64,000 nt of DNA, taken from positions 26,543-90,542 of the forward strand of contig NZ_BNDS01000009.1 in the NCBI RefSeq assembly GCF_014656545.1, in the 5' to 3' direction. The stretch's first letter is position 1; each line of letters begins with the position of its first letter. The notes under the pieces are model-generated. The model was not told the origin of the DNA and searched no databases. It saw only the letters and a list, made by a program, of their open reading frames with translations. Positions 7,821 to 17,509 of this stretch are shown one piece after another. The translations under genes and the position numbers were made by a program. This DNA comes from Neobacillus kokaensis (GTDB lineage Bacteria > Bacillota > Bacilli > Bacillales > Cytobacillaceae).

Positions 7821-9725
7821 TTAACTAAAATCCTTATGTGACTCACCCTTGAGAAGCTGCCCGCCAGCTAATTTTTGATAATGGGCCAGGGAAATCAATG
7901 GAAAAACATATTCATAACAATGATAATTGAGATAAAAGGATCCTGCCATGCCCCTTCCTTTTGGGTAGGTCGTCGTCCAATCTTTTTCCTTCTTATTCAC
8001 TAAAAAAGCTGCACCATATTCAATTTCAGGCGTAACCCCAGTTGCCGCCGCAATGAGTGTATCAAGTGCCCAAGCGGTATGAGTGCGGGTACTTTCGCCC
8101 AACGGTACATAGCAATTTTTGATATCACTTTTACAGGATTCTCCCCAACCCCCGTCAGGATTCTGAATTTTCCGCAACCAAGTTAGAGCCTTTTGAATAG
8201 CTGGATGATTCGGAGCAACTCCAACCGCTACCATTCCCGTTACAGCCGCCCATGTCCCATAAATATACACGCCCCATCGCCCTACCCAGGAACCATCTGA
8301 ATTTTGATGACGCAATAGCCAACGAATCCCACGTTTCACCATTGGATGATGATAATCTAAATGGGTATAGTTTCCGAAGAACTCTAAAGTCCTCCCTGTT
8401 AAATCAGCCGTCGACGGATCAATTAATAAATCTTTTCCTCCCTCTATTGGCAACAGGTTCAACACTTTTTTGTCTACATTCTTTTCGAATGCCGGCCAAC
8501 CACCATCCTTGTTTTGCATGGAAATGAGCCAGTTTACTCCACGATCCCATGCTTGCCGGGTTTCCGCTTGCTCTAGGGCCAAAGTACGTATTGCCCGCAG
8601 CGCAGCTGTTGTGTCGTCAATATCTGGGTGGATTGTGTTTAAGTCCGCAAACCCCCAGCCCCCCGGTAACATGTTCGGTTCATGGATGGCCCAATCCCCG
8701 TATTTGATATGCTGACGGGAGAGAATGTAATGATTAGCTTTTTGAATCGTGTTGGAAGAATAGGGAAGGCCGGATTCTTGCAGCGCGTAACTGATTAAAG
8801 TCGTATTCCAGACCGAAGCCGTCGTGTACTGACAGTGAAGTTCACCGTCAATCCGGGAGGTCATTGATTTTAAACCTTGCACGGCACGGGTAATCACAGG
8901 ATGTGTATTCGAATACCCCCTCGCCAGTAACGCAAAAATCATGAGAGATGTAGCGCTGAAATAATTTAAAAAGGTGCCGTCCGGTTCGATTCGGTCCAGC
9001 ATATATTTTTCGGCACGATATAATGCCAATTCGCGAAGGTTAACAGGGGATTTCAGCCCCTGAATCCCCTGTTTAATCATTTTGATGATCGAACGGGCCT
9101 CTTCAGTTTGATCCTCTGAAAAAAAACGAACCTCTTTATTTTGAAACAAATCGGAGAGATTGGGCGATCGAGGCGTTCTCTTACGAAAATTCGTATTGGC
9201 GAGAATCAAAAAAGGGATAATATTCGCTCTTCCGTACACGGAGAGATCAAAAAGATTGATGGGAAAGGAGTCTGGTAAAAGCATCACTTCAATATTTATC
9301 GGCAAGTGAGGCCACTCACATTGTCCTGTTAATGCCAACATGATTTTCAAAAACATATGGACCTCCGTGGCCCCTCCGTTGTCCATAATAAACCTTCTTG
9401 CTGCCAGGATTTCCGGGTCTTTTCCATCCCGGTAACCAGAATAAAGAAGGGCATAATAAGCTTCCACCGTGGATGTCAGATTTCCTTTTTCCTCATCATG
9501 AAACAGCTTCCATGACCCATCTTCCTGCTGTTTTCCAGCGATACGTTTCACCAATTCTTTTATAAACTCTTCATCATTTATCTCCAATGTCCGTAATAAA
9601 ATAATCATACTGCAGTCCGTTGCGATCCCGGTCTCGAAAGGGTAATGCCAGGCCCCGTCCTCTGATTGGTCCTGGATTAACTGATTAGCGATTCTGTTCA
9701 TTTCCCTATATACACGATGCCTCAT
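7821..9725 (-). CDS. sqhC: Squalene-hopene/tetraprenyl-curcumene cyclase family protein
   Basis: A 634-aa class II terpene cyclase. The catalytic acid motif DxDD appears as HPDIDDTTAA near residue 367, and several QW repeats are present (for example SMQNKDGGWPAFEK, IQNPDGGWGES). Spacing and the IDPSTADLTGR stretch resemble Bacillus SqhC, which makes sporulenes from tetraprenyl-beta-curcumene; hopene formation from squalene is the alternative. An upstream ATG at 9764 exists, but ATG 9725 has GGAGAGG nine bases upstream and gives the family's usual length. It is divergent from the DUF2515 gene with a 103-bp gap. The product would be a membrane or spore triterpenoid. Confidence 0.88.
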   Translation of the reverse strand: MRHRVYREMNRIANQLIQDQSEDGAWHYPFETGIATDCSMIILLRTLEINDEEFIKELVKRIAGKQQEDGSWKLFHDEEKGNLTSTVEAYYALLYSGYRDGKDPEILAARRFIMDNGGATEVHMFLKIMLALTGQCEWPHLPINIEVMLLPDSFPINLFDLSVYGRANIIPFLILANTNFRKRTPRSPNLSDLFQNKEVRFFSEDQTEEARSIIKMIKQGIQGLKSPVNLRELALYRAEKYMLDRIEPDGTFLNYFSATSLMIFALLARGYSNTHPVITRAVQGLKSMTSRIDGELHCQYTTASVWNTTLISYALQESGLPYSSNTIQKANHYILSRQHIKYGDWAIHEPNMLPGGWGFADLNTIHPDIDDTTAALRAIRTLALEQAETRQAWDRGVNWLISMQNKDGGWPAFEKNVDKKVLNLLPIEGGKDLLIDPSTADLTGRTLEFFGNYTHLDYHHPMVKRGIRWLLRHQNSDGSWVGRWGVYIYGTWAAVTGMVAVGVAPNHPAIQKALTWLRKIQNPDGGWGESCKSDIKNCYVPLGESTRTHTAWALDTLIAAATGVTPEIEYGAAFLVNKKEKDWTTTYPKGRGMAGSFYLNYHCYEYVFPLISLAHYQKLAGGQLLKGESHKDFS

Positions 9726-9828
9726 ATTACCCATCCTCTCCCGAATATTCATCGTTGTATTCATATTCCGTGAGCAATATGAATATGCATTCCTTTGATG
9801 GGAATGACCGAAACACTCAAAATGAATT

Positions 9829-10977
9829 GTGAAAAGGATGATGCCGTTTTTGCTGAACTCTTTCTCAGAGGTAAAAAAAGAATTAAAAAAAAAGATGAAA
9901 AAGAAATCTTCCGGCCATCTGCCTTGCTTATCAGAAAATGATAAACAATATATTCACCTTATAAGAGAACAGACGAGACAACTTAACGAAAACAATGTAA
10001 CACGGACGCAAGCCTATTTTCAGTTTTATCTTCAGCACCCTGAAATACATTGGGCCCTTCTCGGACATATGGTATCACGAAACGTCGGATGGAACATGAC
10101 GGATTTAAAAGGGGAATTGCTGACAAAATTACTGCCTGAAAGAGATCAGAAAGGTATTTTTTCCTTTTTGGAACGCGGCAGTTGGTTGATTTTTCAAGAT
10201 GTGTTCCCTCAATTTTTGGTTTATGATCTGAGTGTGAGGGGTAGGCGAGAAATGTTCCATCTATTACCTTTTTTTCACATCTCCACCTTCATGGAGACGA
10301 TGTGGCGTTATTTTTGGCACAGTGGGGATAGCTATACATTGGCGATTGCGATGGTAATAAATGAACAAAGCTATTTAGAAAAAAGATTGATTCAAAATAA
10401 TCATTTCAAAAAAAGCGTGACAGGTACGATCAGCTTTAAAATGTATGATTTTTTGCGCCTCAATAACATTATTTTTCCCTACTGTGCAAGAGAAAAAGGG
10501 GAGAAAGCTTCACTTGTCGGCGCCACCTCACGGTATTTCACTTCGCTCCATGAAAGAATTTTATTCGGAAAAAAATTGTATTCCCTTCTATTTCAGCGTG
10601 AAAAGATTCTGGCGGGAGTCTTGAAATGGGTGCATGAACACCCTCACACGGGCTCACGGAAAGATTATTGGCCTGATTTGTTTAATGATATCAATGAATC
10701 TTTTCCCCGATCCCTTTATAAGCGACGGGTGAAGAATTGCGTATTGAGAAAGGGTGCGGTGAGGCTGTACAGCCCGCCTTTAAAATACGCCTGGCCGAAT
10801 ATCCCTCATGAAGATGCGAAGAGCGATGATTGGTTTGAGGATTGGCATGTTCTGGAATATATTCATAAAGAAGTTAGTTTAGATGGGGAGATTTTAAATA
10901 ATTATTGCAAAACCCTTGAAACAATTGAACTTGCCGTTATGGCGAAGGAAGCCCTTTTGTTAAGAGAAGAAGAATAA
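9829..10977 (+). CDS. DUF2515 (YppC-like) protein
   Basis: A 382-aa soluble protein without recognisable catalytic motifs. The block NNVTRTQAYFQFYLQHPEIH followed by WALLGHMVSRNVGWNMTDLKG matches the signature of the DUF2515/YppC family of Bacillaceae as I recall it. The N-terminus is very lysine-rich. The start is unclear: GTG 9829 has no clear ribosome site, and ATG 9838 or 9841 are alternatives. It is divergent from sqhC, sharing a short region that holds the imperfect palindrome CATTCC-TTTGAT-GGGAATG. Function unknown; the pairing hints at a link with terpenoid or spore biology but is only positional. Confidence 0.75.
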   Translation: MKRMMPFLLNSFSEVKKELKKKMKKKSSGHLPCLSENDKQYIHLIREQTRQLNENNVTRTQAYFQFYLQHPEIHWALLGHMVSRNVGWNMTDLKGELLTKLLPERDQKGIFSFLERGSWLIFQDVFPQFLVYDLSVRGRREMFHLLPFFHISTFMETMWRYFWHSGDSYTLAIAMVINEQSYLEKRLIQNNHFKKSVTGTISFKMYDFLRLNNIIFPYCAREKGEKASLVGATSRYFTSLHERILFGKKLYSLLFQREKILAGVLKWVHEHPHTGSRKDYWPDLFNDINESFPRSLYKRRVKNCVLRKGAVRLYSPPLKYAWPNIPHEDAKSDDWFEDWHVLEYIHKEVSLDGEILNNYCKTLETIELAVMAKEALLLREEE

Positions 10978-11048
10978 TCAATAGCGAAAGGTGCTCCATC
11001 CTGAAATATTCCTGAATAATAACTAATATAGTTGAAAAATTGAGTTCC

Positions 11049-11199
11049 TTGCAAACTATTTCTAAAAATGCTATTATAAAGAAGAATTATTTTTGTTCGG
11101 TGTAAAGGATAGGATTAGTAATAACTTTTCGTCTTGATGATCACTGAGAGCAAGGATAGTAATACATTGTGTGTGTTAGCACACTAGGAGGCAACAAAC
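11049..11199 (+). promoter_or_regulatory. Cold-shock gene promoter and long 5' leader, copy 1
   Basis: TTGCAA, a 17-base spacer and TATTAT (11,072-11,077) preceded by TGC form a sigma-A promoter with extended -10. The predicted start near 11,084 leaves a leader of about 116 bases. A GTGTG-TTAG-CACAC hairpin abuts the AGGAGG ribosome site. Long structured leaders are the known thermosensing and cold-stabilised element of cspA-type mRNAs. Confidence 0.75.
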
Positions 11200-11400
11200 A
11201 TGGAAAATGGTAAAGTAAAATGGTTTAATGGCGAAAAAGGCTTCGGATTCATCGAACGCGAAGGTGGAGAAGATGTATTCGTTCATTTCTCAGCTATCCA
11301 AGGCGAAGGGTACAAAACATTAGAAGAAGGTCAAGAAGTGACTTTTGATGTTGAGCAAGGTCAACGTGGAGCACAAGCAGCTAACGTTCGTAAAGCTTAA
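11200..11400 (+). CDS. CspA-family cold-shock protein, copy 1
   Basis: A 66-aa single cold-shock domain protein with both RNA-binding motifs, KGFGFIE (RNP1) and DVFVHFSAI (RNP2). It is an RNA chaperone that melts structured mRNA at low temperature and acts in the cytoplasm. The protein differs from copies 2-4 by Asn for Lys at position 3 and otherwise by at most one or two residues. AGGAGG sits nine bases before the ATG. It has its own promoter and terminator and is monocistronic. Confidence 0.97.
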   Translation: MENGKVKWFNGEKGFGFIEREGGEDVFVHFSAIQGEGYKTLEEGQEVTFDVEQGQRGAQAANVRKA

Positions 11401-11418
11401 TTATAATGCCAAACATGG

Positions 11419-11448
11419 ACAGACTCTTTTTTTAGAGTCTGTTTTTTT
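11419..11448 (+). terminator. Rho-independent terminator of csp copy 1
   Basis: ACAGACTC pairs with GAGTCTGT over a T-rich loop and is followed by a run of Ts. Nearly the same hairpin follows all copies. Confidence 0.9.
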
Positions 11449-11581
11449 ATTTATCATAATAAAACAAAAAACCCCACTCACTTATGAGCAGGGAACATGA
11501 AAACAGTAAATCAAATGGTAAATATAATAGTAACATATAATTTGTAGGATAAAAAGGCTTGGATGTCCAAGCCTAATAAAT

Positions 11582-14500
11582 TCAGCTGATACTTTTTGTA
11601 TTTAAAGATACATTTGTTGATACTTTTTTATGCAACCATTCATAAATGATTGGAATGATAATAAAGCTGTTAATGGTTGATGTTACCATACCGCCGATTA
11701 CGACAATTCCAAGTGTTTGTGAAATAACCGTATCTGCATTATGCGAGAATGCAAGTGGCAACAACGTAAGGACTGTTGCAGCTGCTGTCATTAATATAGG
11801 TCTAATCCTTGAAAGGCTGCCATTTAATACAGCCTCTTTAACAGGCATTCCTTCTTTTCGGTTTCTTTCGATTTTATCAATTAACACAATACCGTTTGTA
11901 ACCACGATACCTGTAAGCATTAGAACACCAATTAACGCTGCAAGATTCCATTCTCCGTGGAAAAGAATTAATGATATTACGACACCACTTAAAGCTAGTG
12001 GAATGCTTAACAGTACAGCCAAAGGCGCTCTCCATCCTTTGAAGATGGAAGAGGTGATAAGTAACACTAAAAGGATAGAAAATGCAACTGCAACGGACAT
12101 ATCGAAAATCATTTGTTTTACTTGTTCAGAAATTCCTCCTAATGAATAGGTTACATCTTTAGGAAGTTGGATGCTGCTTAGAGCTTTCTCTGCTTGGCTA
12201 GACACTTTGCTAATATCATTTGATGTAATCTGTGCTGTAACAAGAGAGAATGGCTGACCATCTCGTTCATTAATGGTAGAAGCAGAAGAATCTTTTGCAA
12301 TTTTAGCAATTTGGTCAAAACGAACCGTTTCACCATTATTACCTTTTACTGTTTCACCGGCAAGAGAAGCAAGCACATCATCGGCAGTTGCGTTTAACGT
12401 AATGCTAGAGTTTGCTCCTGTTGCTATTTGATCTAAATATTGGTCCACAGGAAGTGCTTTATGGTCCACTGTAATCGTTGCATCTTTGGATGAAGACATG
12501 TAACGATTAATCACTGCTAGAATGTCGGAAACCTGTACACCTTTGTCTTGAATCGCTTTCTGGTCAAAAGTAACTTTAAACTTAGGTGAACCATTCGTTA
12601 AATCAACTTTTCCATCTACACTTAAGTTATCAATCTTTGATAAATTGGTTCTTGCTTCCTGCGCAACTTTATCCAATGTTACTTGGTCTGAACCTGTAAA
12701 CAGGATCCGCATTTGTGAATCATCACCAGATATGTTCTGGCTGGTTACAGTATATATAACGTTTTTAGATAATGTCGGTAGCTGTTGTTGTAATTGCTTG
12801 ATGACAGAATCGGCATCCTTGTCGTTTTTCAATACAACAGAAAGGTTTGCGACGTTTGGATAGGTGATAAAACCTCCACCTTGGTCAAATACGTCATCAC
12901 TTTGTGGCATCATCGTCGAACCGAAATTGGCTGAATAAGCATCCACCTTTGGATTATCTTTTAAGGCTTTTTCGATTTTTTGGACTTCAGAATCTACTTG
13001 AATTAACGTACTTCCTTTAGGTAATTCTGCTTTAACGGCAATTTGTCCGATTTTCCCACTAGGTAATAAGCTTACGGGAAGAAAAGCAGAATAGATACCA
13101 GCAGCTAAAAAGACTAATATAGAAACAATAATCATCGCTTTTTTATGTTCAAAAGCAGATTGAAGAATTGGTTTCATTTTTGCATCGAGTGTGACCGTTT
13201 GTTTTTGTCCGGTTCCACCTTTCCATCCCATAAAAGCAAGAGCAGGGATGACCAGCATAGCAACTAAGAAAGAAATAATGAGTGCAATCACAACAGACCA
13301 AGCAAATCCGCTATATGAAGCACTGATGACTCCACCGACAAATGCGATAGGAATATAAACAGCAATGGTCGTTAACGTAGAACCTAATATGGCAGGAATC
13401 ATTTCAACAACAGATGACGCAAGAACTGAAAGCTTAGATTGTTCCTTCGATTCTTCCCTCTTACGATACATGTTGTCCAAGATTACTATGGAATCATCCA
13501 CAATTCGGCCCATGGCAACAATTAAACCAGAAACGGTTAAAATGTTTAATGTGATACCCATTGATTTTAGAAAGGCAGTAGTTGCTAGTAATGAAATTGG
13601 TAATGAAATAGCAATTATTAATGTGCTTCTTACATTTCGGAAGAAGAAGAACACACAAATCATAGAGAATAAACAACCAAGTAATCCTTCACGAACTAAT
13701 CCGAAAAGTGAGCTATTTAATTCCTTCTCCCGGTCAAGTAAAACTTTAAATGAAACATCTTTCGGATTAACAGTGTCCAAGTGAAGGTGTGCAACACGAT
13801 CTTTTACTTGGTCAGCAACATCTGTAATATTGGCGGAAGGTGTCTTGATCACATTTAACGTAACACTTGGTGCTCCGTCTGTTCTGGAAACTGTTTTCAG
13901 GTCATTTAAGGAATGAGTGATTGTCCCAAAAGCGGAAACCGGAATCGCATTTCCTTCTTTATTCTTAATCGTTGCGTTTTCCATTTGCTGTTCAGTTAAT
14001 TTCAAACCATCAAAAGATACAGGTATTGATAACTGATTGTTTACAATGTTCCCTTGGGGCATGGAAGGAACAGCTAAGGCAAATGATTTATTTACATCAT
14101 CCAATGTTAATCCGTTTTTCACCAGGTCTTTCATTCGGATTGTTAAAACATATCCATCCTTTGCTCCACCGATTACGGATACGTCCGAGACACCTGGCAC
14201 TGATTTTAATTGTTTCACAATTTCTTGTGTGGCAGTTGAACGTAATGTTTGTTCATCCAATTTTGAACTGGTAATACTATAAGTCAAAATTGGGAAAGAA
14301 CTAGTTGTTAAACGAGTTACTGAAGGAGTAGTAGTAATTGTCTGCGGAAGATCCGCATTTGCTAATGCCTTGTTTACTTGATCCTCCGCTTGTTTCATGT
14401 CTGTATTCATCGGAAAATACAAACTCATAAACAATCCACCATCATAAGAAGTGGTTTCAACATTCGATAAACCATCTACTGTCTTGACGGCACTTGCTAG

Positions 14501-14701
14501 ATTATCCGTCACTTGCTGTTTTACCTGTGCTGCTTGATAACCAGGCACTCTCATACTAACGGAAAGGGTCGTATTGTTAATCCCAGGCAAATAATCTCTT
14601 TGCATCTGGTAAGCAGAAATACCTCCCCAAGCCAATATAATGACAACACACACAATCATGAGAATTGCTCTTTGCATGGTCGCCTCTACTAATCTTTTCA
14701 T
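11582..14701 (-). CDS. RND-family efflux transporter permease (SwrC/AcrB-like)
   Basis: A 1,039-aa inner-membrane pump with the RND layout: one N-terminal membrane helix, a large external loop, a block of helices near residues 330-540, a second loop and a final helix block. The family motif GRIVDDSIVILDN with its proton-relay aspartates is present in the first helix block. Gram-positive members such as Bacillus SwrC export lipopeptides and drugs without an outer-membrane partner. A start ten codons upstream is possible, but ATG 14,701 has GGAGGT four bases upstream and begins with the usual MKRLVE. Single-gene unit; the substrate is not predictable. Confidence 0.9.
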   Translation of the reverse strand: MKRLVEATMQRAILMIVCVVIILAWGGISAYQMQRDYLPGINNTTLSVSMRVPGYQAAQVKQQVTDNLASAVKTVDGLSNVETTSYDGGLFMSLYFPMNTDMKQAEDQVNKALANADLPQTITTTPSVTRLTTSSFPILTYSITSSKLDEQTLRSTATQEIVKQLKSVPGVSDVSVIGGAKDGYVLTIRMKDLVKNGLTLDDVNKSFALAVPSMPQGNIVNNQLSIPVSFDGLKLTEQQMENATIKNKEGNAIPVSAFGTITHSLNDLKTVSRTDGAPSVTLNVIKTPSANITDVADQVKDRVAHLHLDTVNPKDVSFKVLLDREKELNSSLFGLVREGLLGCLFSMICVFFFFRNVRSTLIIAISLPISLLATTAFLKSMGITLNILTVSGLIVAMGRIVDDSIVILDNMYRKREESKEQSKLSVLASSVVEMIPAILGSTLTTIAVYIPIAFVGGVISASYSGFAWSVVIALIISFLVAMLVIPALAFMGWKGGTGQKQTVTLDAKMKPILQSAFEHKKAMIIVSILVFLAAGIYSAFLPVSLLPSGKIGQIAVKAELPKGSTLIQVDSEVQKIEKALKDNPKVDAYSANFGSTMMPQSDDVFDQGGGFITYPNVANLSVVLKNDKDADSVIKQLQQQLPTLSKNVIYTVTSQNISGDDSQMRILFTGSDQVTLDKVAQEARTNLSKIDNLSVDGKVDLTNGSPKFKVTFDQKAIQDKGVQVSDILAVINRYMSSSKDATITVDHKALPVDQYLDQIATGANSSITLNATADDVLASLAGETVKGNNGETVRFDQIAKIAKDSSASTINERDGQPFSLVTAQITSNDISKVSSQAEKALSSIQLPKDVTYSLGGISEQVKQMIFDMSVAVAFSILLVLLITSSIFKGWRAPLAVLLSIPLALSGVVISLILFHGEWNLAALIGVLMLTGIVVTNGIVLIDKIERNRKEGMPVKEAVLNGSLSRIRPILMTAAATVLTLLPLAFSHNADTVISQTLGIVVIGGMVTSTINSFIIIPIIYEWLHKKVSTNVSLNTKSIS

Positions 14702-15026
14702 GGTTACCTCCTCAAATGATACAGCTAACAAAATTGAGCAAATTGAGTATATAAAACGAACCTGTACGTTGTCTGAATGAAAGATTAATATTTCATTAAA
14801 TTGGAAAGTGAAAATTAATTTTAATAAATCAGGATAAATAAAATGATTTCAACAATGGAGGAAACCTTTCCATCCTTTTAACAGATACATAATGTTCCCA
14901 GGCTTTTGATAACAGCAATATAATCCCTTCTAAAAATGGTTATATTTAGAGGAATTATTGCCTTCATTATAGAAATGACAACATTGGGTATTGAACGATT
15001 GGATAGCGGGAGGGGGGACGAGATGG
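14702..15026. other. Divergent intergenic region
   Basis: AT-rich spacer between the efflux pump and the small lipoprotein. No convincing -35/-10 pair or hairpin could be picked for either gene. Short open frames here lack ribosome sites. Confidence 0.4.
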
Positions 15027-15341
15027 ATGAAAAAAACTTCAAATTTTTTAATGATAATTGTTTTATTAGTGCTTACATCATGCGGGGGCCCTTTTACATC
15101 CACTACTTCGATGTTAACTGTTATTGAAAAAGGGCATTCAAGCGACTATAAAGAATATTGGATTAAAGCATATGACCCGAATAATCAAACGAAGGAACAA
15201 GCTTTTAAAATTGTAGTTCAAGAAGAGATGGTTTGGAATTTAATTGAGGAGAACAGAGAGTATTTTTCCTCGTATACAAAAGAGGGGGATAAACCTTGGA
15301 TTTTAGAACAAATTGACCGTACTGAGAATGATAAAGAATAA
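15027..15341 (+). CDS. Small predicted lipoprotein, function unknown
   Basis: A 104-aa protein starting MKKTSNF with a hydrophobic stretch and the lipobox LTSC, so it should be lipid-modified at cysteine 18 or so and tethered to the outer face of the membrane. The mature part is hydrophilic, rich in Glu, Lys and Tyr, with no domain that I recognise. The start at 15,027 is chosen because GGGAGGGGGG lies just upstream and the signal sequence begins there; an upstream start at 14,991 would spoil the signal peptide. It is divergent from the efflux pump. Confidence 0.7.
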   Translation: MKKTSNFLMIIVLLVLTSCGGPFTSTTSMLTVIEKGHSSDYKEYWIKAYDPNNQTKEQAFKIVVQEEMVWNLIEENREYFSSYTKEGDKPWILEQIDRTENDKE

Positions 15342-15501
15342 ATCATTTGAGAATGCTTTGCTTCCAACAAACGGGGGCGTTAATTAAAGTTTATGATTGC
15401 TACGGTAGCCATTTCTTGCTGAAGCAACGAGGCAGGATAGTTTTATAAAAAATCAACAAGGAAAAAATGTGACTGTCGAAAAATCTTTTGGGGGGATAAT
15501 G

Positions 15502-15948
15502 GTGGATTGTAGAAAGGTAAAAAAAATCTTTAGAGTTGTAGGCCTAAAAGGCAGTGGAGCTTTTGTGAACTTTGGTAAAGAAATTCCAAAACAGGCTCAG
15601 CAATTTCTAACTCGTTTAGATGAAATTGAAAATCATTCGGGTACTGAAATTGCTCTTTTTGAACCGAAAAGAGATGCTAACCATCTGGAAGGTCACTATT
15701 ATGTAGGAGTAATTGTTAATGAGACTCTAAAAGAAGTTCCAGTCGGAATGGATTATATCGAAACTACTCAAGCTTATGTCACGACAAGGGGGAAAATGAT
15801 TAATATCGATACCCTACATAAACATTTATTAAAATGGGCTGATCATCAAGATTATAAAAGAGATTTTGAATCTTATATTGTTGAGACCTATCATCCACTG
15901 GAAAATGGTGATGAGGAAGTAGAGATTTATATACCAATCCATATTTAA
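15502..15948 (+). CDS. GyrI-like/AraC effector-binding domain protein
   Basis: A stand-alone effector-binding domain of about 148 aa. The segment FRVVGLKGSGAF followed by YYVGVIVNE and the PVGMDYIETTQAYVTT stretch fit the GyrI-like fold that binds small hydrophobic ligands in Rob/BmrR-type regulators. There is no DNA-binding domain. GTG 15,502 sits six bases after GGGGGG; ATG 15,499 and GTG 15,469 are in-frame alternatives. The first ~32 bases of the coding region and the preceding ribosome site recur at the head of the broken multicopper oxidase at 5,879. Confidence 0.75.
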   Translation: MDCRKVKKIFRVVGLKGSGAFVNFGKEIPKQAQQFLTRLDEIENHSGTEIALFEPKRDANHLEGHYYVGVIVNETLKEVPVGMDYIETTQAYVTTRGKMINIDTLHKHLLKWADHQDYKRDFESYIVETYHPLENGDEEVEIYIPIHI

Positions 15949-16216
15949 AATCCAGTTCATTACCCTAAAAACTACAAACTAATCTTTTTCAACCAACAGT
16001 TACGATGCTTAAAGAACTAGGGTCGCATATATTAACGGGTGAAGGTTAATTGAAGATAAAACCAGCTTACATTTTATTGCCTTTTTATATTTAGACATGA
16101 AGACCCTGCTCAATAGTCAAAAAAAAAGGAGGGCATGACGGGATTATGGTTAGTATCTGTATTAACAGTTCTAAACCATCTTCATTTTTTGTGGTGCTGC
16201 TGTCCTAAAAAATCAG
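15949..16216. other. Intergenic region with no gene seen
   Basis: Only short frames without ribosome sites occur before the second csp cassette begins. Confidence 0.4.
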
Positions 16217-16221
16217 GTTCC

Positions 16222-16372
16222 TTGCAAACTATTTCTAAAAATGCTATTATAAAGAAGAATTATTTTTGTTCGGTGTAAAGGATAGTATTAGTAATAACTT
16301 TTCGTCTTGACGATCACTGAGAGCAAGGATAGTAATACAATGTGTGTGTTAGCACACTAGGAGGCAACAAAC
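16222..16372 (+). promoter_or_regulatory. Cold-shock promoter and leader, copy 2
   Basis: TTGCAA-17-TATTAT (16,245-16,250) with the same extended -10. The leader is nearly identical to copy 1, including the GTGTG-TTAG-CACAC hairpin next to AGGAGG. Confidence 0.75.
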
Positions 16373-16573
16373 ATGGAAAAAGGTAAAGTAAAATGGTTTA
16401 ATGGCGAAAAAGGCTTCGGATTCATCGAACGCGAAGGTGGAGAAGATGTATTCGTTCATTTCTCAGCGATCCAAGGCGAAGGGTACAAAACATTAGAAGA
16501 AGGTCAAGAAGTGACTTTTGATGTTGAGCAAGGTCAACGTGGAGCACAAGCAGCTAACGTTCGTAAAGCTTAA
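16373..16573 (+). CDS. CspA-family cold-shock protein, copy 2
   Basis: A 66-aa cold-shock domain RNA chaperone with intact KGFGFIE and DVFVHFSAI motifs, beginning MEKGKVKW. It is identical to copy 1 except Lys for Asn at position 3. Ribosome site AGGAGG is nine bases upstream. It is monocistronic, with its own promoter and terminator, so the duplicates probably add to dose rather than provide separate binding specificities. Confidence 0.97.
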   Translation: MEKGKVKWFNGEKGFGFIEREGGEDVFVHFSAIQGEGYKTLEEGQEVTFDVEQGQRGAQAANVRKA

Positions 16574-16589
16574 TTATAATGCCAAATAT

Positions 16590-16621
16590 GGACAGGCTCT
16601 TTTTTAGAGTCTGCTTTTTTT
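16590..16621 (+). terminator. Terminator of csp copy 2
   Basis: ACAGGCTCT pairs with AGAGTCTG (one mismatch relative to copy 1), followed by a T run. Confidence 0.85.
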
Positions 16622-16719
16622 ATTTATCATAAAAAACAAAAAACCCCACTCACTTAAGAGCAGGGACCATGAAAACAGTAAATAAAATGGTGAACATAAT
16701 TGTAACATATAATTTGTAG

Positions 16720-16986
16720 AAATCATACCTTTCCATCACCTAAACTTCAAAGTATCTGCTAAAAATAGAATCTATCGAAAGAAGAGATTAACTAAAATGA
16801 AAAGGTAGCTTTAGTTGAACAGCAGGGGTTGCTAATTCATCTTTTTCTTATTCCACATACAGAGTAGTTTGGTTAGTAATTTTGCTAGCTATTTAATGTA
16901 TGGTAAAACATTGTTCATAAGATGTTCATAAAAGTTCGGTAATATTAATTTTGCAAACTAGGACAATTTGCAATTCCCCCCTATGA
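16720..16986. other. AT-rich intergenic region
   Basis: Tail of csp cassette 2 and then sequence with a direct repeat GTTCATAA (at about 16,913 and 16,924). No gene seen. Confidence 0.35.
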
Positions 16987-17015
16987 AAAGATTCAGCATA
17001 ATGCTGAATCTTTTT
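16987..17015. terminator. Strong stem-loop terminator
   Basis: AAAGATTCAGCA pairs perfectly with TGCTGAATCTTT across TAA, with T and A runs on both sides, so it could stop transcription in either direction. The nearest gene ending towards it is csp copy 2, which already has its own terminator; it may mark the end of a lost gene. Confidence 0.8.
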
Positions 17016-17130
17016 CCATATATAAACTGTATCTTTCCGATATGAAAATAACGGGCTTACTGCAAATGCAATACATATAAAAACAAACAGCTACTCACAT
17101 AATAGTCATCATTAGTTCATAATAAAAATC

Positions 17131-17166
17131 AAAAAAATGGATTAGATTTTTTCTAAGCCATTTTTT
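17131..17166 (-). terminator. Terminator downstream of the tandem-repeat protein gene
   Basis: AATGG-TTAGA arms pair around TTTTT, with A and T runs on both flanks. It lies 44 bp after the stop of the minus-strand gene at 17,210-17,509. Confidence 0.75.
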
Positions 17167-17209
17167 AAACTTTTTCTCATTTTATATCGTTATTATGGTA
17201 ACTTTTCAA

Positions 17210-17509
17210 TTATTGTTCATGTGTCCAAGTAATTGACTCACCAGTCTTTGGACAATTTGGGAACTTGTCTCCTTGTTGAAGAACTACATGTTCCCCATGT
17301 TTATCTATATAATTTCCAGATTCTAAAACAGTTTCACCTGTTAGATGAGTGTGGCTTGCATGGGTCCAGGTTGTTGCCTTTCCTGTAACAGGGCAATTTG
17401 GAAATGTTGCGCCTTGACGAAGTTCCTTCTTTGTTCCACCTGAATCTATATATTGTCCAGATTCAATTACCGTTTCTCCAGTAAGGTGAAGATCAGAGAA
17501 GTTAGCCAT
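17210..17509 (-). CDS. Small tandem-repeat protein with two YjzC-like units
   Basis: A 99-aa protein made of two copies of a ~45-residue unit. Each has the order TGETV-ESG-YID-G, then L-QG--FPNCP-TG, then TWTH. Each unit resembles the small YjzC-type proteins of Bacillus, though I base this on pattern only. Conserved Cys and His (one of each per unit) could bind a metal. There is no signal peptide. AAGGAGG precedes the ATG. Function unknown. Confidence 0.7.
   Translation of the reverse strand: MANFSDLHLTGETVIESGQYIDSGGTKKELRQGATFPNCPVTGKATTWTHASHTHLTGETVLESGNYIDKHGEHVVLQQGDKFPNCPKTGESITWTHEQ

Larger units (their letters stand above)
11045..11552 (+). repeat. Cold-shock cassette, copy 1
   Basis: A ~500-bp unit containing promoter, leader, csp gene, terminator and a conserved non-coding tail ending in TAACATATAATTTGTAGGA. 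It is repeated with little change at 16,217, 17,863 and 21,988. The copies match in non-coding parts as well as coding parts, so they arose by duplication of the whole unit or are kept alike by gene conversion. Confidence 0.85.
16217..16719 (+). repeat. Cold-shock cassette, copy 2
   Basis: The second ~500-bp csp unit. Similarity to copy 4 continues about 50 bp beyond the shared tail (TATCACCTAAACTT and ATCTGCTAAA blocks), suggesting that copies 2 and 4 are the closest pair downstream. Confidence 0.85.

Noticed and set aside
11646..14282. Several long frames on + across the RND pump gene
   Set aside because: They are antisense shadows of the well-supported efflux gene and lack ribosome sites and family motifs.
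15469..15501. An upstream GTG start giving the GyrI-like protein 11 more residues
   Set aside because: The extension covers the GGGGGG ribosome site, and the homologous segment at 5,879 starts at the downstream codon.
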